The notes: generated by a model from the sequence alone, not told the origin. A stretch of 64,000 nt of DNA from Candidatus Levyibacteriota bacterium (GCA_016186625.1 JACPLG010000008.1:174548-238547), one strand, 5' to 3'. Positions 51,311 to 61,461 are shown, numbered from the stretch's first letter. Translations and numbers: made by a program.

Positions 51311-51717
51311 AACTAGCACTTACGATCCTAACGCCCCAAGCACAAATTTACTCAGGAGAGGCTGATGAGATAATAGTTCCTACCATTACTGGAGAAATTG
51401 GCATACTCCCCAATCATGTCTCATTACTCACCCAAATACTCCCAGGAGAGCTCAGGGTAAAAAATGCAGGTAAAACAAGTTCTTTTGCCATAATGGGAGG
51501 CTACTTGGAAGTAGCAAATAATCAAGTAAATGTCTTGGGAGATTATGCAATACGTGCTGAAGATATAGAAGTTGCAAAAGCGCAGCAGGCAAAAGAAAGA
51601 GCCGAAAAAGCCAAGCAGGAAAAAGCAAGTCTTGAGGATTTGGCAACAATTGAGGCGGAGCTTAGAAAGAGTTTACTCGAACTAAAAGTTGCCCACCGCA
51701 GAAAAAGATCATCCTAA
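51307..51717 (+). CDS. atpC: ATP synthase F1 subunit epsilon
   Basis: The 136-residue protein has the N-terminal beta sandwich: LTILTPQAQIYSGEADEIIV, PTITGEIGILPNHVSLLTQI, GYLEVANNQVNVLGDYAIRA, and the C-terminal helical hairpin EVAKAQQAKERAEKAKQEK. It couples gamma to the c-ring and inhibits hydrolysis. A 21-bp palindrome follows the stop. Confidence 0.94.
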   Translation: MKLALTILTPQAQIYSGEADEIIVPTITGEIGILPNHVSLLTQILPGELRVKNAGKTSSFAIMGGYLEVANNQVNVLGDYAIRAEDIEVAKAQQAKERAEKAKQEKASLEDLATIEAELRKSLLELKVAHRRKRSS

Positions 51718-51724
51718 GTCTAGC

Positions 51725-51745
51725 TTCCCACATGGAATGTGGGAA
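51725..51745. repeat. 21-bp palindrome, copy 3
   Basis: TTCCCAC-ATGGAAT-GTGGGAA, 7 nt after atpC. Confidence 0.75.
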
Positions 51746-51826
51746 CTCAAAGTCGCCCGCAAACACCGAACCACTCGCCTTCAGTAATTTGCCCTATTGA
51801 CATCAATTTATGTAAAATATTGTAGC

Positions 51827-51897
51827 GCCGATATAGTTCAATGGTAGAACAGCGGTTTCGTAAACCGTCAACGATAGTTCGATTCTATCTATCGGCT
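51827..51897 (+). tRNA. tRNA-Thr (CGU)
   Basis: A 71-nt cloverleaf: acceptor GCCGATA/TATCGGC, D arm GTTC/GAAC, and anticodon stem GCGGT/ACCGT with one G-T around TTCGTAA (anticodon CGT). The T arm is GATAG-TTCGATT-CTATC. The discriminator is T; no CCA is encoded. TAAAAT near 51812 may be its -10. Confidence 0.94.
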
Positions 51898-51901
51898 CAT
51901 T

Positions 51902-52615
51902 ATGAGAAGATCAAGACTTTCCAGAAAATATCAAAAAAAATCAACCCAAACTCTTATTTTGAGTGTTTTGGGAATTGCAGCTGTTCTTTTTCTACTATTT
52001 CGCTACGGCATTCCTCTAATTAGCGAAGCGAGTTTTTTATTTGGTAGGATTACCAGTTCTCCTGGTACGAATACAAATCAGAACAAAAATAACGAGAATT
52101 TTGTTCCTGTGCCAACTCTTGATTCTCTCCCTAAAGCTACTAGAGATGAGGCCATTACGATATCAGGAACTTCCCTATCTGGTCTTAAAGTTGCACTTTA
52201 TGTTAACGGCAACAAAGAAAACGAAACGGATGTAAGCAGTGATGGTACTTTTGAATTTAGTATCGGTCTTTCGGAAGGAGAAAATATTATTAAAGCAAAA
52301 GCCATAAAAGAAGATAAGGAGAGTGAATTCTCAAATTCGATTACAATTTCTTTTATAAAAGAAGGCCCTGGGCTCTCAATTGACGCGCCAGCTGATAATA
52401 CTGACCTTAAGGGACAAAATCCAATTGAGGTTAAAGGAAAAACTGATCGTGACGTACATGTAACTGTAAATGATTTTCAGGCAGTTTCAGGAAATGACGG
52501 ATCATATTCTTATCTTTTGACTTTAAAAGAAGGCGGAAATGAAATTAAAGTTGTGGCAACTGATTTAGCTGGAAACAAAACAGAAAAAACTATCCGCGTT
52601 TCTTACTCTCCGTAA
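51902..52615 (+). CDS. Membrane-anchored protein with Ig-like domains
   Basis: The 237-residue protein has a basic N-terminus, one membrane helix (TLILSVLGIAAVLFLLFRYG, about 15-34), a Ser/Asn-rich linker, and two Ig-like beta domains (about 75-150 and 155-235; ITISGTSLSGLKVALYVNG, GQNPIEVKGKTDRDVHVTV, LKEGGNEIKVVATDLAGNK). It is probably a surface protein held by its N-terminal helix. It starts four nt after tRNA-Thr and its end overlaps the convergent ligase gene by 26 nt. Confidence 0.75.
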   Translation: MRRSRLSRKYQKKSTQTLILSVLGIAAVLFLLFRYGIPLISEASFLFGRITSSPGTNTNQNKNNENFVPVPTLDSLPKATRDEAITISGTSLSGLKVALYVNGNKENETDVSSDGTFEFSIGLSEGENIIKAKAIKEDKESEFSNSITISFIKEGPGLSIDAPADNTDLKGQNPIEVKGKTDRDVHVTVNDFQAVSGNDGSYSYLLTLKEGGNEIKVVATDLAGNKTEKTIRVSYSP

Positions 52616-53771
52616 GTCCAGCTAAAATCCAGATCCAAATCATAATAAAACTATAGAGAAGACTGTTTATAAACAATGCGTTAACAGCCAAACCACCTAA
52701 AGAGATTATTAAAACTAAAGAAATCTTATTTTTCTTCAGACCTGCAAATCCTAGCTTAAACAATTTGTACAGGAGGTAAACGTAGGACATTAAACCAAGT
52801 AGTCCTGTGGTTACTAAAATTAAAACAAAGCTATTGTCTACCCCAGCACCGGAATGGCTCGGTCCAAAGCCTGTCCATTCAGTCTTTTCATATTTTTCTC
52901 GCGCAAATCTATACGTATTAAAACCAACTCCCATCGGATTTTTTTGGAAAATCTCAAGCGCTCTTTTTGATGAATCAATCCTAGCTTCAGTGGAAGCAAA
53001 TCTGAGCAGGTTTGTATTCTCTATATAAAAAATTGGTGACAATACAAAAAAAATAAGCGCAAACAAGCAAATAACTCCAGCCGTCAATTTCCACTTGCGG
53101 GTTAAGGCAGAGTAGATAACAACGCAAACAATAAACATTAAGATTGCGCCTCGTGAGAACGTCAAGACTATCGCTATAAAATTAATCACAAGGACTAAAT
53201 ATGAAAGACTTTTTTTGTTACCGAACAATTTGTCACGAAGGACAAATATAAAAACAAAAAACAAAACAAAAAAAGTTCCTGCGTAATTTGGGTCTAGAAA
53301 AGTTGAGAATAGTCTGTGCATATGTTCATCAAATCCTAAATAATACAAATTCTTAAGATTTGGGTAGAAAAAAAACTGAATAAAGCCAAGGACTATTACC
53401 AGAACTCCCGATAAAAACATGTATCTCATTAAGTTGTTTTTATAGGATTTACTAGTGTCTACGATCACAAAATATATACAAGCGTAAAGAATCCATCTTA
53501 TTAAATAAAGTAATGATATAAATATTTGTTCAATATTAAAATTTGTGAAGTTTATAACCAGTGAAATAATTCCAATGCTGGAAAATATAGCTATTGGTTT
53601 TTTTATTTCATATTTCTCTTTTCTTGTTGTAAAAAACCAAACCACTACGATTGTAAAAATAACAAAATCGAAAAGTCCTACGGCAACAGACTGATATACC
53701 CTGATTTTTAAAGTTTCTGAAAGTGCAAAAGAAATAAAAAGCAAAGGAAATAAGTATTTTAGTAAAACCAC
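52590..53771 (-). CDS. O-antigen ligase/polymerase-like membrane protein
   Basis: The 393-residue protein has about ten membrane helices and the Wzy_C region: TFSRGAILMFIVCVVIYS, a periplasmic loop with NPMGVGFNTYRFAREKYE and PSHSGAGVDNSFVLILVTTG, then LLGLMSYVYLLYKLFK. It would join or polymerise lipid-linked glycans outside the membrane. GTG start; it overlaps the upstream gene by 13 nt. Last gene of the glycan operon. Confidence 0.82.
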   Translation of the reverse strand: MVLLKYLFPLLFISFALSETLKIRVYQSVAVGLFDFVIFTIVVVWFFTTRKEKYEIKKPIAIFSSIGIISLVINFTNFNIEQIFISLLYLIRWILYACIYFVIVDTSKSYKNNLMRYMFLSGVLVIVLGFIQFFFYPNLKNLYYLGFDEHMHRLFSTFLDPNYAGTFFVLFFVFIFVLRDKLFGNKKSLSYLVLVINFIAIVLTFSRGAILMFIVCVVIYSALTRKWKLTAGVICLFALIFFVLSPIFYIENTNLLRFASTEARIDSSKRALEIFQKNPMGVGFNTYRFAREKYEKTEWTGFGPSHSGAGVDNSFVLILVTTGLLGLMSYVYLLYKLFKLGFAGLKKNKISLVLIISLGGLAVNALFINSLLYSFIMIWIWILAGLTESKKRG

Positions 53772-55339
53772 ATCTCTCCTTTCATAGAGTAAACATTAAC
53801 TTCAATAATGCTATTGTAATAGATCAAATTCCAATATTTGAATCTATCGGGTAGCTCTGCTTTTTGCGCAGCTATGTAATTGAATTTATCTCCCTTTTTG
53901 ACATAACTTTCATGGACAAAGGGAAAATTTGCATAATAAAGATTATGAAAACCATACAATAAAACAATATCTTCGTTCGTTATATTTTTCTCAAACCATC
54001 CATCAGTATCATAAAAATCTCCAAAAGAAAAGTTCAAATTTTTTGTTAAAAATTCACCTCTTGTTTGCACTCCAAAAATTACAGGAACAAACTTGGAATT
54101 AGCAATTCCCCTATACATAATAGTAATCAAACATACAACAATAACTAGGCCTGTTAGATATTTTCTAAGCCAAACAATTTTAGTATTCGCAATAACCACA
54201 GCAACCAGAATAGAAAAAGCAGGTAGGTATGGCAGGATAAATCTTCCGCCACCTGTTCTGGGAGTTAGATACCAAATTATTAGCGCTAATAAACTATAAA
54301 TTGAAATAATTTTTAACTCCTTATTAATTTTTTTGAAATAAATAAAAATTAAAGGAAGAAAGATTATGTAAATTGGAGAGATTGGATCGGCAGCTTTGAA
54401 AAACAAGATAAATAAATCTCTGGAAAAGTTTATTGGATTTAGCAAATCCCAACTCAAGCCAACTGGATACAAACCAGAAAAAACAGGATAAAATGGGTTT
54501 CCTGTGTTTAAAAATGAAAAGAAGAACCACGGAAAAGATACTAAAATCGAAACAGTAACGAATATTAAAGAGTTACTAAGTGCTTTCTTCCAATTTTTAT
54601 CAAATATCAATAAAAGTGTAATAAATATCGGTATTGCTCCTAGGGCGATTGTCTTGGTACTGATCGCAAGACCCAGCATAACTGCTGATTCGATCAACCA
54701 TTTCCTATTTTTTGATTCACAGAACTCTACAAAGCCCCATAGAGTCATGATCTCAAAAAAAGTCCTGATTAGATCTATGTATGCAACTGTTGACTGCCAT
54801 GCAACAACCATTGAGCTATAAAAAATTAAAACAGCGACAATGGATAACTTATCATCAAGAAATTTTCTTGATAATTTGAATATTGCAAAGCTTGTCAAAA
54901 TCCCAAATCCCCATTGGATTAATTTTGGAATTATTTCGGATCCCATCATTAGACCCGGAATAAACAACATTTCTCCTAGCTTGGGCATTACTGAATAATA
55001 AAAAAGTCCTCCCTGAATAAAGAATATTCTATGTGCTTCTATAAATATTTTGGGAATTGTCAGGTGATACCAGAGCGCATCAAATGAGAGCTCTGGCCCT
55101 AGCGCACCTACTAAATTAATAAGTACCATTACAAAGAAGAGAAGTAGGAAGGGTTTGCCTTTAAATTTATTTAAACTAAATCTGGGAAAATCACGCGGAT
55201 TTTTTTTAAAATAAAAGTATGAACATGCAATAAAAATTAATGATGTGATAAAAACTGTGCTTTTGTACAGCAGTCCCAAAACCCCAATTCCAAAAATTAC
55301 ATAAGAGTAAATTCCAGCAAGAATTGCTATTGCAAACAT
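53759..55339 (-). CDS. GT-C membrane glycosyltransferase (PMT/ArnT-like)
   Basis: The 526-residue protein has about twelve membrane helices. The first outer loop has LGPELSFDALWYHLTIPKIF, with acidic residues at the place of the GT-C catalytic Asp/Glu, and GEMLFIPGLMMGSEI. A small soluble C-terminal part follows the last helix. It likely transfers sugar from a polyprenyl-phosphate donor. The specific acceptor is unknown. Confidence 0.72.
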   Translation of the reverse strand: MFAIAILAGIYSYVIFGIGVLGLLYKSTVFITSLIFIACSYFYFKKNPRDFPRFSLNKFKGKPFLLLFFVMVLINLVGALGPELSFDALWYHLTIPKIFIEAHRIFFIQGGLFYYSVMPKLGEMLFIPGLMMGSEIIPKLIQWGFGILTSFAIFKLSRKFLDDKLSIVAVLIFYSSMVVAWQSTVAYIDLIRTFFEIMTLWGFVEFCESKNRKWLIESAVMLGLAISTKTIALGAIPIFITLLLIFDKNWKKALSNSLIFVTVSILVSFPWFFFSFLNTGNPFYPVFSGLYPVGLSWDLLNPINFSRDLFILFFKAADPISPIYIIFLPLIFIYFKKINKELKIISIYSLLALIIWYLTPRTGGGRFILPYLPAFSILVAVVIANTKIVWLRKYLTGLVIVVCLITIMYRGIANSKFVPVIFGVQTRGEFLTKNLNFSFGDFYDTDGWFEKNITNEDIVLLYGFHNLYYANFPFVHESYVKKGDKFNYIAAQKAELPDRFKYWNLIYYNSIIEVNVYSMKGEMWFY

Positions 55340-55406
55340 ATGTTTCTCCTACAAAGAAGAAATAAAAGATAATAAAAAAGCACTAAAAAAGAATAGATTA
55401 CAAAAA

Positions 55407-56168
55407 TTATGAGTCCTGCTTTTTTTGCCATAGAAGCCAAAGTTTTCCCCTAACCAAGAATGAATGAAAACTCATGAGGAGTGCGTGTACCAAGCCTGCT
55501 GTCCCATCTTGAAAACCTCGTTTTATAAAATAATTAAGGATGAATTTACCTTTCGTATGTAAAACAATCGATAGTAGGTTCGATTTTATTCCTTTTTCAT
55601 AAAGCTCTTTTGCTCTAATATCTGTATAAAAATTAATTTCTTTTAAAAAAGCGGAAATCGAAGGATGTGGATAGTGATAAATTGGACTCAGAAGAATTTT
55701 TACATTGCTTTTTGTTTCCCATGTCTCATGCACTTTCCCTTTTAGATTTCCTTTATTTTTGTTAAATAACCTTAAAAGCTTAATATTTCCCGTTTCTCCA
55801 TGTTTTAACTGCTTACCCCACATATAGTCGAGCCTGGGAATTAGGAATCCTCCTACATATTCTTCGGCTGACAAATTCTCCTTTATCTCAGTTGCTAAAT
55901 CAGGCGTTATTCTCTCATCAGCGTCTACAAACAAAACCCAATCATTTGAAGTTTTCTCTACACCAAATTTTCGCTGGGCCGAAAAATCTCCATTGAGCTC
56001 TCGTTTGAAAACTTTGACTTCCCTATCAAATCTTTCGATAAGATCTATTGTTCGATCCGTGGAATTATCATCGATTACAATAATTTCATCGCAGAATCGG
56101 AGAGTTTCCAAACAATCAATGATGTTTACTTCTTCGTTCTTAGTCAAAACTACTGTTGATATGCTCAT
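55407..56168 (-). CDS. Family 2 glycosyltransferase (WaaE/KdtX-like)
   Basis: The 253-residue enzyme has MSISTVVLTKNEEVNIIDCL, CDEIIVIDDNSTDRTIDLI, a DxD region WVLFVDADERITPDLA, and the acceptor-side GGFLIPRLDYMWGKQLKHGE and KVHETWE. It resembles transferases that add a sugar to a lipid core. Its start overlaps the end of the upstream fusion gene by four nt. Confidence 0.85.
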   Translation of the reverse strand: MSISTVVLTKNEEVNIIDCLETLRFCDEIIVIDDNSTDRTIDLIERFDREVKVFKRELNGDFSAQRKFGVEKTSNDWVLFVDADERITPDLATEIKENLSAEEYVGGFLIPRLDYMWGKQLKHGETGNIKLLRLFNKNKGNLKGKVHETWETKSNVKILLSPIYHYPHPSISAFLKEINFYTDIRAKELYEKGIKSNLLSIVLHTKGKFILNYFIKRGFQDGTAGLVHALLMSFHSFLVRGKLWLLWQKKQDS

Positions 56169-58378
56169 TTTTCTTTCTTTTCAATTTCTATTTTATATGG
56201 TTGTTCGGAGATTATAAACTGCAATTTTTCTTTCTTATCAGATGGGCCGTGCCCGAAGTACCATGTGAGAAATTCGTAATTCATAGTAAAGCTTCTATGT
56301 TGACTCCCTGCTCCTTTTCCAATTAAATTATAAGGTCTCCCATTTGCTTCTTTTATTATTTGTTTGGCCGCATTTGTCCTATCGTTAAAAGTTATGTCAA
56401 CAAAATAGTTTTGTTTAATAAGAAGAAAGCTATTTGATATTCCCACAAAAAGAATTATAAAAAAAATCGGAAGCAAAAATAGTCGTTCTCTTAAAAAGTA
56501 ATCAAAAGATATTCCGAGTATTATCACTGCAGTTGGGAAAAAAATTGGAAGATATGCTTCAGAATTGGTTTTTTGCAATATAAAGCCGATAGACGGAATA
56601 AAGAAAAGGACGAATATTAAAATGTAGGATAACTTGTATTGTTTATTTTTTATTTGTTTTAGAACAACCGTTGTTAGGAGGACAAGACTAAGGACTAAAA
56701 TAATAAAAGATGTGGGTTTGCTTGCAAAAAAAATTAATTTTTGAATAAAAACTGAGTTAAATGAAAAAAATGTTATCCAAGTTTCACCAGGAATTTCTGG
56801 ATGAAGAGGCGGATATCCTAAAAAAACTGCTATTTTATAAAATATCCAGACAATGAATTTTAATGTTTGCGGAAATCCATGAAAAAGGTCATAAACAATC
56901 ATGGGAAACATGGGAATTAAAAATGCAAAAAATGTATACGTTAGTATTTTCTTATTTATTACTCCCATAACCCATTTGGTTTTCTTAAAAAAACCAAAAA
57001 TAAAAACCAAGATAAATGTGACTACAAAACTAAAAGTCGCAAGTTCTAGATTGTATAATACGGCTAGGAGAAAGATTGAAATCGGAAAAAATAACATGTT
57101 TCCCTTTATCCATTTGTAAATGCTAAAGATAAAAAGAATTGTAAAAAATGGGATCGGGCTCGTGTGATATGGAAACCTCGCATGAAAAATTACAAGAGGA
57201 GACGTTGCATACAAAAAGGAAGAAATTATGCCAACTCTAGAAGAGAACATAACGCTTCCTATTTTATAAACCAGAAAAACGCTAAAAACTCCAAGAAAAG
57301 CAGTAAAATAAGCGCCATATAGAGGATTAAAATTAAATAATTTAAAAAGAATCGCAAGAATATATGTCCATAAAGCACCCTGATGAAGCCAAGTATGACT
57401 TGCGGTTATTCCTACTAAAGGAATTTCTCCGGTTAAAACCATGTCTCTTGCAGATATGTAAAACCAGCCTTGATCTCCTATGAATGTCATAAGTTCATCA
57501 AGTCTATGGGTTCTTAAAAACAATGAAAGAATAAGTATTCCCAAAAGAATAAGGCTATATTTGTTAATACTTGTTACAATCTGAACAATTAAGGCTGGAA
57601 GAAAACCATACCATTTCCTAAAATAGTAAAATTGGCTCTTTCTGAAAATTTTTTCAGTGTTTTTTAAATTATTTGTACTTTGCCCAACCTGATGAATAAT
57701 TTTAGATTTTGGATTAATATATAGCTTATATCCTAAATTTCTCACTCTTTTGGAGAGGTCATTTTCTTCAAAATAAAGAAAAAAATTCTCATCGAAGCCA
57801 TCAATTCTACTAAAAAGTTTTTTTGAGATCAGTAGCGCTGCTCCTGGAATCGCATCAACTTCTATCGCCCTTTTTTTACCCCATTTCTTAAAAAATGGAT
57901 CATTGTAAATACTTTTATGGGGAAAAAGCTTTCTTAAAAAAGAAAAAGAGTATATAGCCTCTTTTACCGTTAGTTCTTTTCTGCTTTGAGTACTAAACGG
58001 TTTTAATTGTTTATCAACCAACAGTGGGGAAACAATTCCAACTTTTTTATGTTTTTCAAGAAATTCGTAGAGTTTGTCTATTGAATTTTCCAAAACCCTG
58101 GTATCAGGATTCAAAAAAAATAAATATTCTCCCGATGCTTTCTTTGTACCAACATTATTACCTTGCGCAAAGCCCAGGTTTTTATTTGGAATATATTTAA
58201 TCCGCGGAAATCTTTGTTTTAGATCGGCGCGAATCGACTTTCGCTCATCGTTGTCAACAACAATTATTTCAAAGTTTACGCCTTTAGTGTTTTCATATAT
58301 TGATTCCAAACAATTAATTAATAACTTCTTTATTTTATAGTGAACAATAATAATTGAAACTTCAATTTTTTTTGTCAT
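56165..58378 (-). CDS. Fusion: GT2 glycosyltransferase plus GT-C membrane domain
   Basis: The 737-residue protein has an N-terminal GT2 domain of about 270 residues: VSIIIVHYKIKKLLINCLES, FEIIVVDNDERKSI, KNLGFAQGNNVGTKKASGEY, the DxD motif LFFLNPDTRV, and FDENFFLYFEENDLSKRVRN. From about 275 on it is an integral membrane GT-C domain with about ten helices; MTFIGDQGWFYISARDMVL carries the first-loop acidic residue and ARFPYHTSP follows. Both a cytosolic and an outward-facing transfer reaction may be in one chain. It overlaps its upstream neighbour by four nt. Confidence 0.82.
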   Translation of the reverse strand: MTKKIEVSIIIVHYKIKKLLINCLESIYENTKGVNFEIIVVDNDERKSIRADLKQRFPRIKYIPNKNLGFAQGNNVGTKKASGEYLFFLNPDTRVLENSIDKLYEFLEKHKKVGIVSPLLVDKQLKPFSTQSRKELTVKEAIYSFSFLRKLFPHKSIYNDPFFKKWGKKRAIEVDAIPGAALLISKKLFSRIDGFDENFFLYFEENDLSKRVRNLGYKLYINPKSKIIHQVGQSTNNLKNTEKIFRKSQFYYFRKWYGFLPALIVQIVTSINKYSLILLGILILSLFLRTHRLDELMTFIGDQGWFYISARDMVLTGEIPLVGITASHTWLHQGALWTYILAILFKLFNFNPLYGAYFTAFLGVFSVFLVYKIGSVMFSSRVGIISSFLYATSPLVIFHARFPYHTSPIPFFTILFIFSIYKWIKGNMLFFPISIFLLAVLYNLELATFSFVVTFILVFIFGFFKKTKWVMGVINKKILTYTFFAFLIPMFPMIVYDLFHGFPQTLKFIVWIFYKIAVFLGYPPLHPEIPGETWITFFSFNSVFIQKLIFFASKPTSFIILVLSLVLLTTVVLKQIKNKQYKLSYILIFVLFFIPSIGFILQKTNSEAYLPIFFPTAVIILGISFDYFLRERLFLLPIFFIILFVGISNSFLLIKQNYFVDITFNDRTNAAKQIIKEANGRPYNLIGKGAGSQHRSFTMNYEFLTWYFGHGPSDKKEKLQFIISEQPYKIEIEKKEK

Positions 58379-61050
58379 TTTTGTTTATAAATATAAGCGA
58401 GGACTGCTCTGTCAGCCTTCACTTGGTAAACAAGATCATAATTTTGCCGAATTAAACTGTCATCGAACCCGTCACGAATAATATGATAGTGATTTACGAC
58501 TACAAAATCGTATTTTTCGTTTGGCGACCACTCGAAATACCTCAGGCTATCAAAGCGCGGAAATGTATGCTCCGGAGACAAAGCAAGGCCAACGGTTGAC
58601 CCTTTCGGGGCAATGTTTTTCAAATATATTCCGGCTTCTCTCTCCCCTTGTCCCCACCACCCCGTTTGAAACAAATTGTATTTGTATACCGTTCCCGTAC
58701 CTCCTACAAATTCATTAAAGTAATCAAGGTAATAAGGTTTAATCTGCCATAAAGACACGAATAGATAAATTACAACAGGAATAAAGAGCAAAAGTTTATA
58801 AGTTATTTTTTTTGTAAGATTGTGTGTTAGCGTATCGAATCCAATCGCAGCAATTAGAGTAATTGCCGGGTAAATTTCAATAATATATCGAAGACCGTGC
58901 TGCCGCCATGAATAAATTGACATTATAAAAGGCATTAAAAACCATAAAAGAATAACCCAGTAATATAAATTTTTAGATTTAATTATCTGCTTTACACCAA
59001 ATAAAAACAGAAACAAAACAACAAGGGGTATTGTAATTAAAAAATATACTGCATAATAAAAAACAGGGGTTAACATTAATTGTCCAAAAAATATTTCCGG
59101 AGGAGAAAGTGTAATCTGCCAAGGTTTGGGCGAGAATTGAACAGACCAAAGTTCTTGATTTATTTCATAAACCTCTCTAAAGTGAAAAACAGCTTGCGGC
59201 CAAATGGCAAAAAAAACTAAAATTCCTATTGCAACTATTGTGATAATTGCTTTTGTTCTTGTTTTGACAAAATCTGCCCTATGTTTTACTTTTAAACCTC
59301 TATATTGCAAATAAAGTGCAGCTGCGAGTATTGGAATAAGAAGCGCGTTCGATTGTTTTGCTTGAAGAGCAATCCCAATCAGAATTCCCACCATGATAAC
59401 CCTTTTTACCGAAAACTTTTCAATTAAAAGAATAAAGCTTAATATGACCAAAGGGTAAACGAGAATTTTTAAACTCTCTGTTGTAACAAGCTGTGAGAGA
59501 CCCAGTGAGAATGGAAGTATGGCAAGAATAATACCTGAAATAATTCCAACTGTCGGGGAAAATAATTTCCAGCCTATCATGAAGACTATTAATACGCCAA
59601 GGCTAAACATCAATGAAGATAATAACCTTGAGTATGTTAAGTCGTACTTAAAAACAGGTTCTCCTTTCACTGTTTTTTCTAAATCAAAATGAGCAGATAC
59701 TCCGTATAAATATTTAACAAGTGGCGGATGGTTGTAGCTCGTGTAAAAAAAACTGTTATTAAAGTCCCCTTTCTTTATAAGCTCTGTTAATTTATATCCA
59801 TGTACTATGTATTCTCCCTCATCCCAAGTCCTCCCCATCTGATTTAATGTCCACAAACGAAGAACCATCGAAAAAATAAAGATCAATAAAACTACCGCCA
59901 GCTTAATTCGAGTTCCATTCGAGCCAACATTTGAGTTATTCGATAAATTTGAGCGCGAGGAATTATTTTCCTCAAAAATTTTTTCAATTTTCCGAGCACT
60001 CCTGTCCCATGTCCAATTCGAAATGGCTTCATCTCGTGCTGCTTTGCCAATTTTCACTCTTAATTTTTCATCTGAAAGTAAAAGTTTAATTTTTTGCCTC
60101 AAAACTTTGAGGATTCCATCAACCAAGAAACCCGTTTTCCCTTCAATAACTATCTCCCTGTATCCACCGTTATTTAATGCAATAACAGGGATACCACATG
60201 CCGCGGCCTCAAGCGGAATCAATCCGAACGGTTCGCCCTTTGCAAGACAAACTACAATTTTAGATCTATTATAAAGTCTTTTTAACTCTTTATCGCTCAC
60301 CCATCCTTCACCCGTGACATGGTAGTTAACGGATATTTTTTCAGGGATTAAGCGTAGTGCATTTTCTAGCAGATCGTACCCATCGATTTGGTCTCTTGCT
60401 CCAATATATAAAACATCAATATCTTTTTTGATCTCTTCGGGTTTGAAAAAATCCGTATCCACTCCCAGATAAGAAACACGACTTTGGATCCCATAAGCTT
60501 TTTTTATATTCTTTTTAGTGAACTTCGAATTTGCTAAAACAATGTCTGCGCTTGATATATTTGCCTTGTCAATTTTTTTTCTAACAAATCTTGTCAATTT
60601 ATCATATATTCGCTTATGAAAAGAATTTTTGCCTGTCAACTTAAACTGAGGCTCGTAGATAATACGAAGGGCTTCTTCACAGTAATAAACTGTTGGTATC
60701 TTTAAAAATCGGAGAATAAAAGGAGCTTGGGTGTTTTTTGAGGGGTGTACAAACGCAAGATCGTAATTATTTTTATTTATATCCGAAGCAATTTGGCGAT
60801 GAAGTATTCTTAGTCGATACAGCTCAATGGTGTCTTTGTATAATCTGGCTTTCCAATTTCCTCCGCTCCATTTTTTAGGTATAAATTCATAGAAAAAAAC
60901 GTTGTTGAAAAATTTATTTTCGTCATTATTCATTTTTTCATCAATGATATATAGATCGACGAGATTATTCCTTCTCAACCTCTTCGCGAATTCGTTTACT
61001 GCGCGTCTTGCCCCACCTGCATGCAGTTCATGAAAAATAGCAATTTTCAT
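58375..61050 (-). CDS. Fusion: GT4 glycosyltransferase plus GT-C membrane domain
   Basis: The 891-residue protein starts with a GT-B domain of about 370 residues: KIAIFHELHAGGARRAVNEF, SADIVLANSKFTKKNIKKAY, SYLGVDTDFFKPEE, GEPFGLIPLEAAACGIPVIA, and NNGGYREIVIEGKTGFLV (GT4 donor-binding). A Ser/Asn-rich linker (NSSRSNLSNNSNVGSNG) at about 375-395 leads to a GT-C domain with about eleven helices, including GRTWDEGEYIVHGYKL with the D-E catalytic-like pair and SYNHPPLVKYLYG. It opens the five-gene glycan operon. Confidence 0.85.
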   Translation of the reverse strand: MKIAIFHELHAGGARRAVNEFAKRLRRNNLVDLYIIDEKMNNDENKFFNNVFFYEFIPKKWSGGNWKARLYKDTIELYRLRILHRQIASDINKNNYDLAFVHPSKNTQAPFILRFLKIPTVYYCEEALRIIYEPQFKLTGKNSFHKRIYDKLTRFVRKKIDKANISSADIVLANSKFTKKNIKKAYGIQSRVSYLGVDTDFFKPEEIKKDIDVLYIGARDQIDGYDLLENALRLIPEKISVNYHVTGEGWVSDKELKRLYNRSKIVVCLAKGEPFGLIPLEAAACGIPVIALNNGGYREIVIEGKTGFLVDGILKVLRQKIKLLLSDEKLRVKIGKAARDEAISNWTWDRSARKIEKIFEENNSSRSNLSNNSNVGSNGTRIKLAVVLLIFIFSMVLRLWTLNQMGRTWDEGEYIVHGYKLTELIKKGDFNNSFFYTSYNHPPLVKYLYGVSAHFDLEKTVKGEPVFKYDLTYSRLLSSLMFSLGVLIVFMIGWKLFSPTVGIISGIILAILPFSLGLSQLVTTESLKILVYPLVILSFILLIEKFSVKRVIMVGILIGIALQAKQSNALLIPILAAALYLQYRGLKVKHRADFVKTRTKAIITIVAIGILVFFAIWPQAVFHFREVYEINQELWSVQFSPKPWQITLSPPEIFFGQLMLTPVFYYAVYFLITIPLVVLFLFLFGVKQIIKSKNLYYWVILLWFLMPFIMSIYSWRQHGLRYIIEIYPAITLIAAIGFDTLTHNLTKKITYKLLLFIPVVIYLFVSLWQIKPYYLDYFNEFVGGTGTVYKYNLFQTGWWGQGEREAGIYLKNIAPKGSTVGLALSPEHTFPRFDSLRYFEWSPNEKYDFVVVNHYHIIRDGFDDSLIRQNYDLVYQVKADRAVLAYIYKQK

Positions 61051-61179
61051 ATATGGCCTGAATGCTAAACATTATATCTGCTTACAAATAAGAGCTCAAG
61101 GCATACCAGTTGATAAGAAACACTATGGGAAAGCTGGGTATCATGGGCAGATTTATAGTATAATCCTCTATAACAAACA

Positions 61180-61422
61180 ATGAAGCTAGTTAACGACTAC
61201 AAGACAATTGGGTGGGGGTACAGGAATTATGATAAATGCAGGTTTTTTCAGCATAGTGTTTTTCCTGTAATAAATCTGGGGAATGTTCCACTAGCAGGAG
61301 GATTTATAAAGAAAAATGAAAATAAAAATATTAGAGATGAAAAATTCTACCCCCTTGAACTTTTCTTTTGCCCGGAATGCTATCAGGCAAAAGCGGAAGC
61401 TAATTATGCTATTCGTTTATAA
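61180..61422 (+). pseudogene. N-terminal remnant of a sugar C-methyltransferase
   Basis: The 80-residue frame resembles the N-terminal zinc-binding domain of NDP-sugar C-methyltransferases: HSVFPVINLGNVPLAGGFIK followed by FYPLELFFCPECYQAK, as in the intact gene at 62578 (GFHPLADTFLKKE, YPLNCLLCKNCGH). The rest, with the SAM-binding domain, is missing. TATAAT lies about 15 nt before the ATG. I read it as a broken duplicate. Confidence 0.7.
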
Positions 61423-61461
61423 CTAGTTGCATCAATAAAATTTGTAGTAAAATTAAGACAA

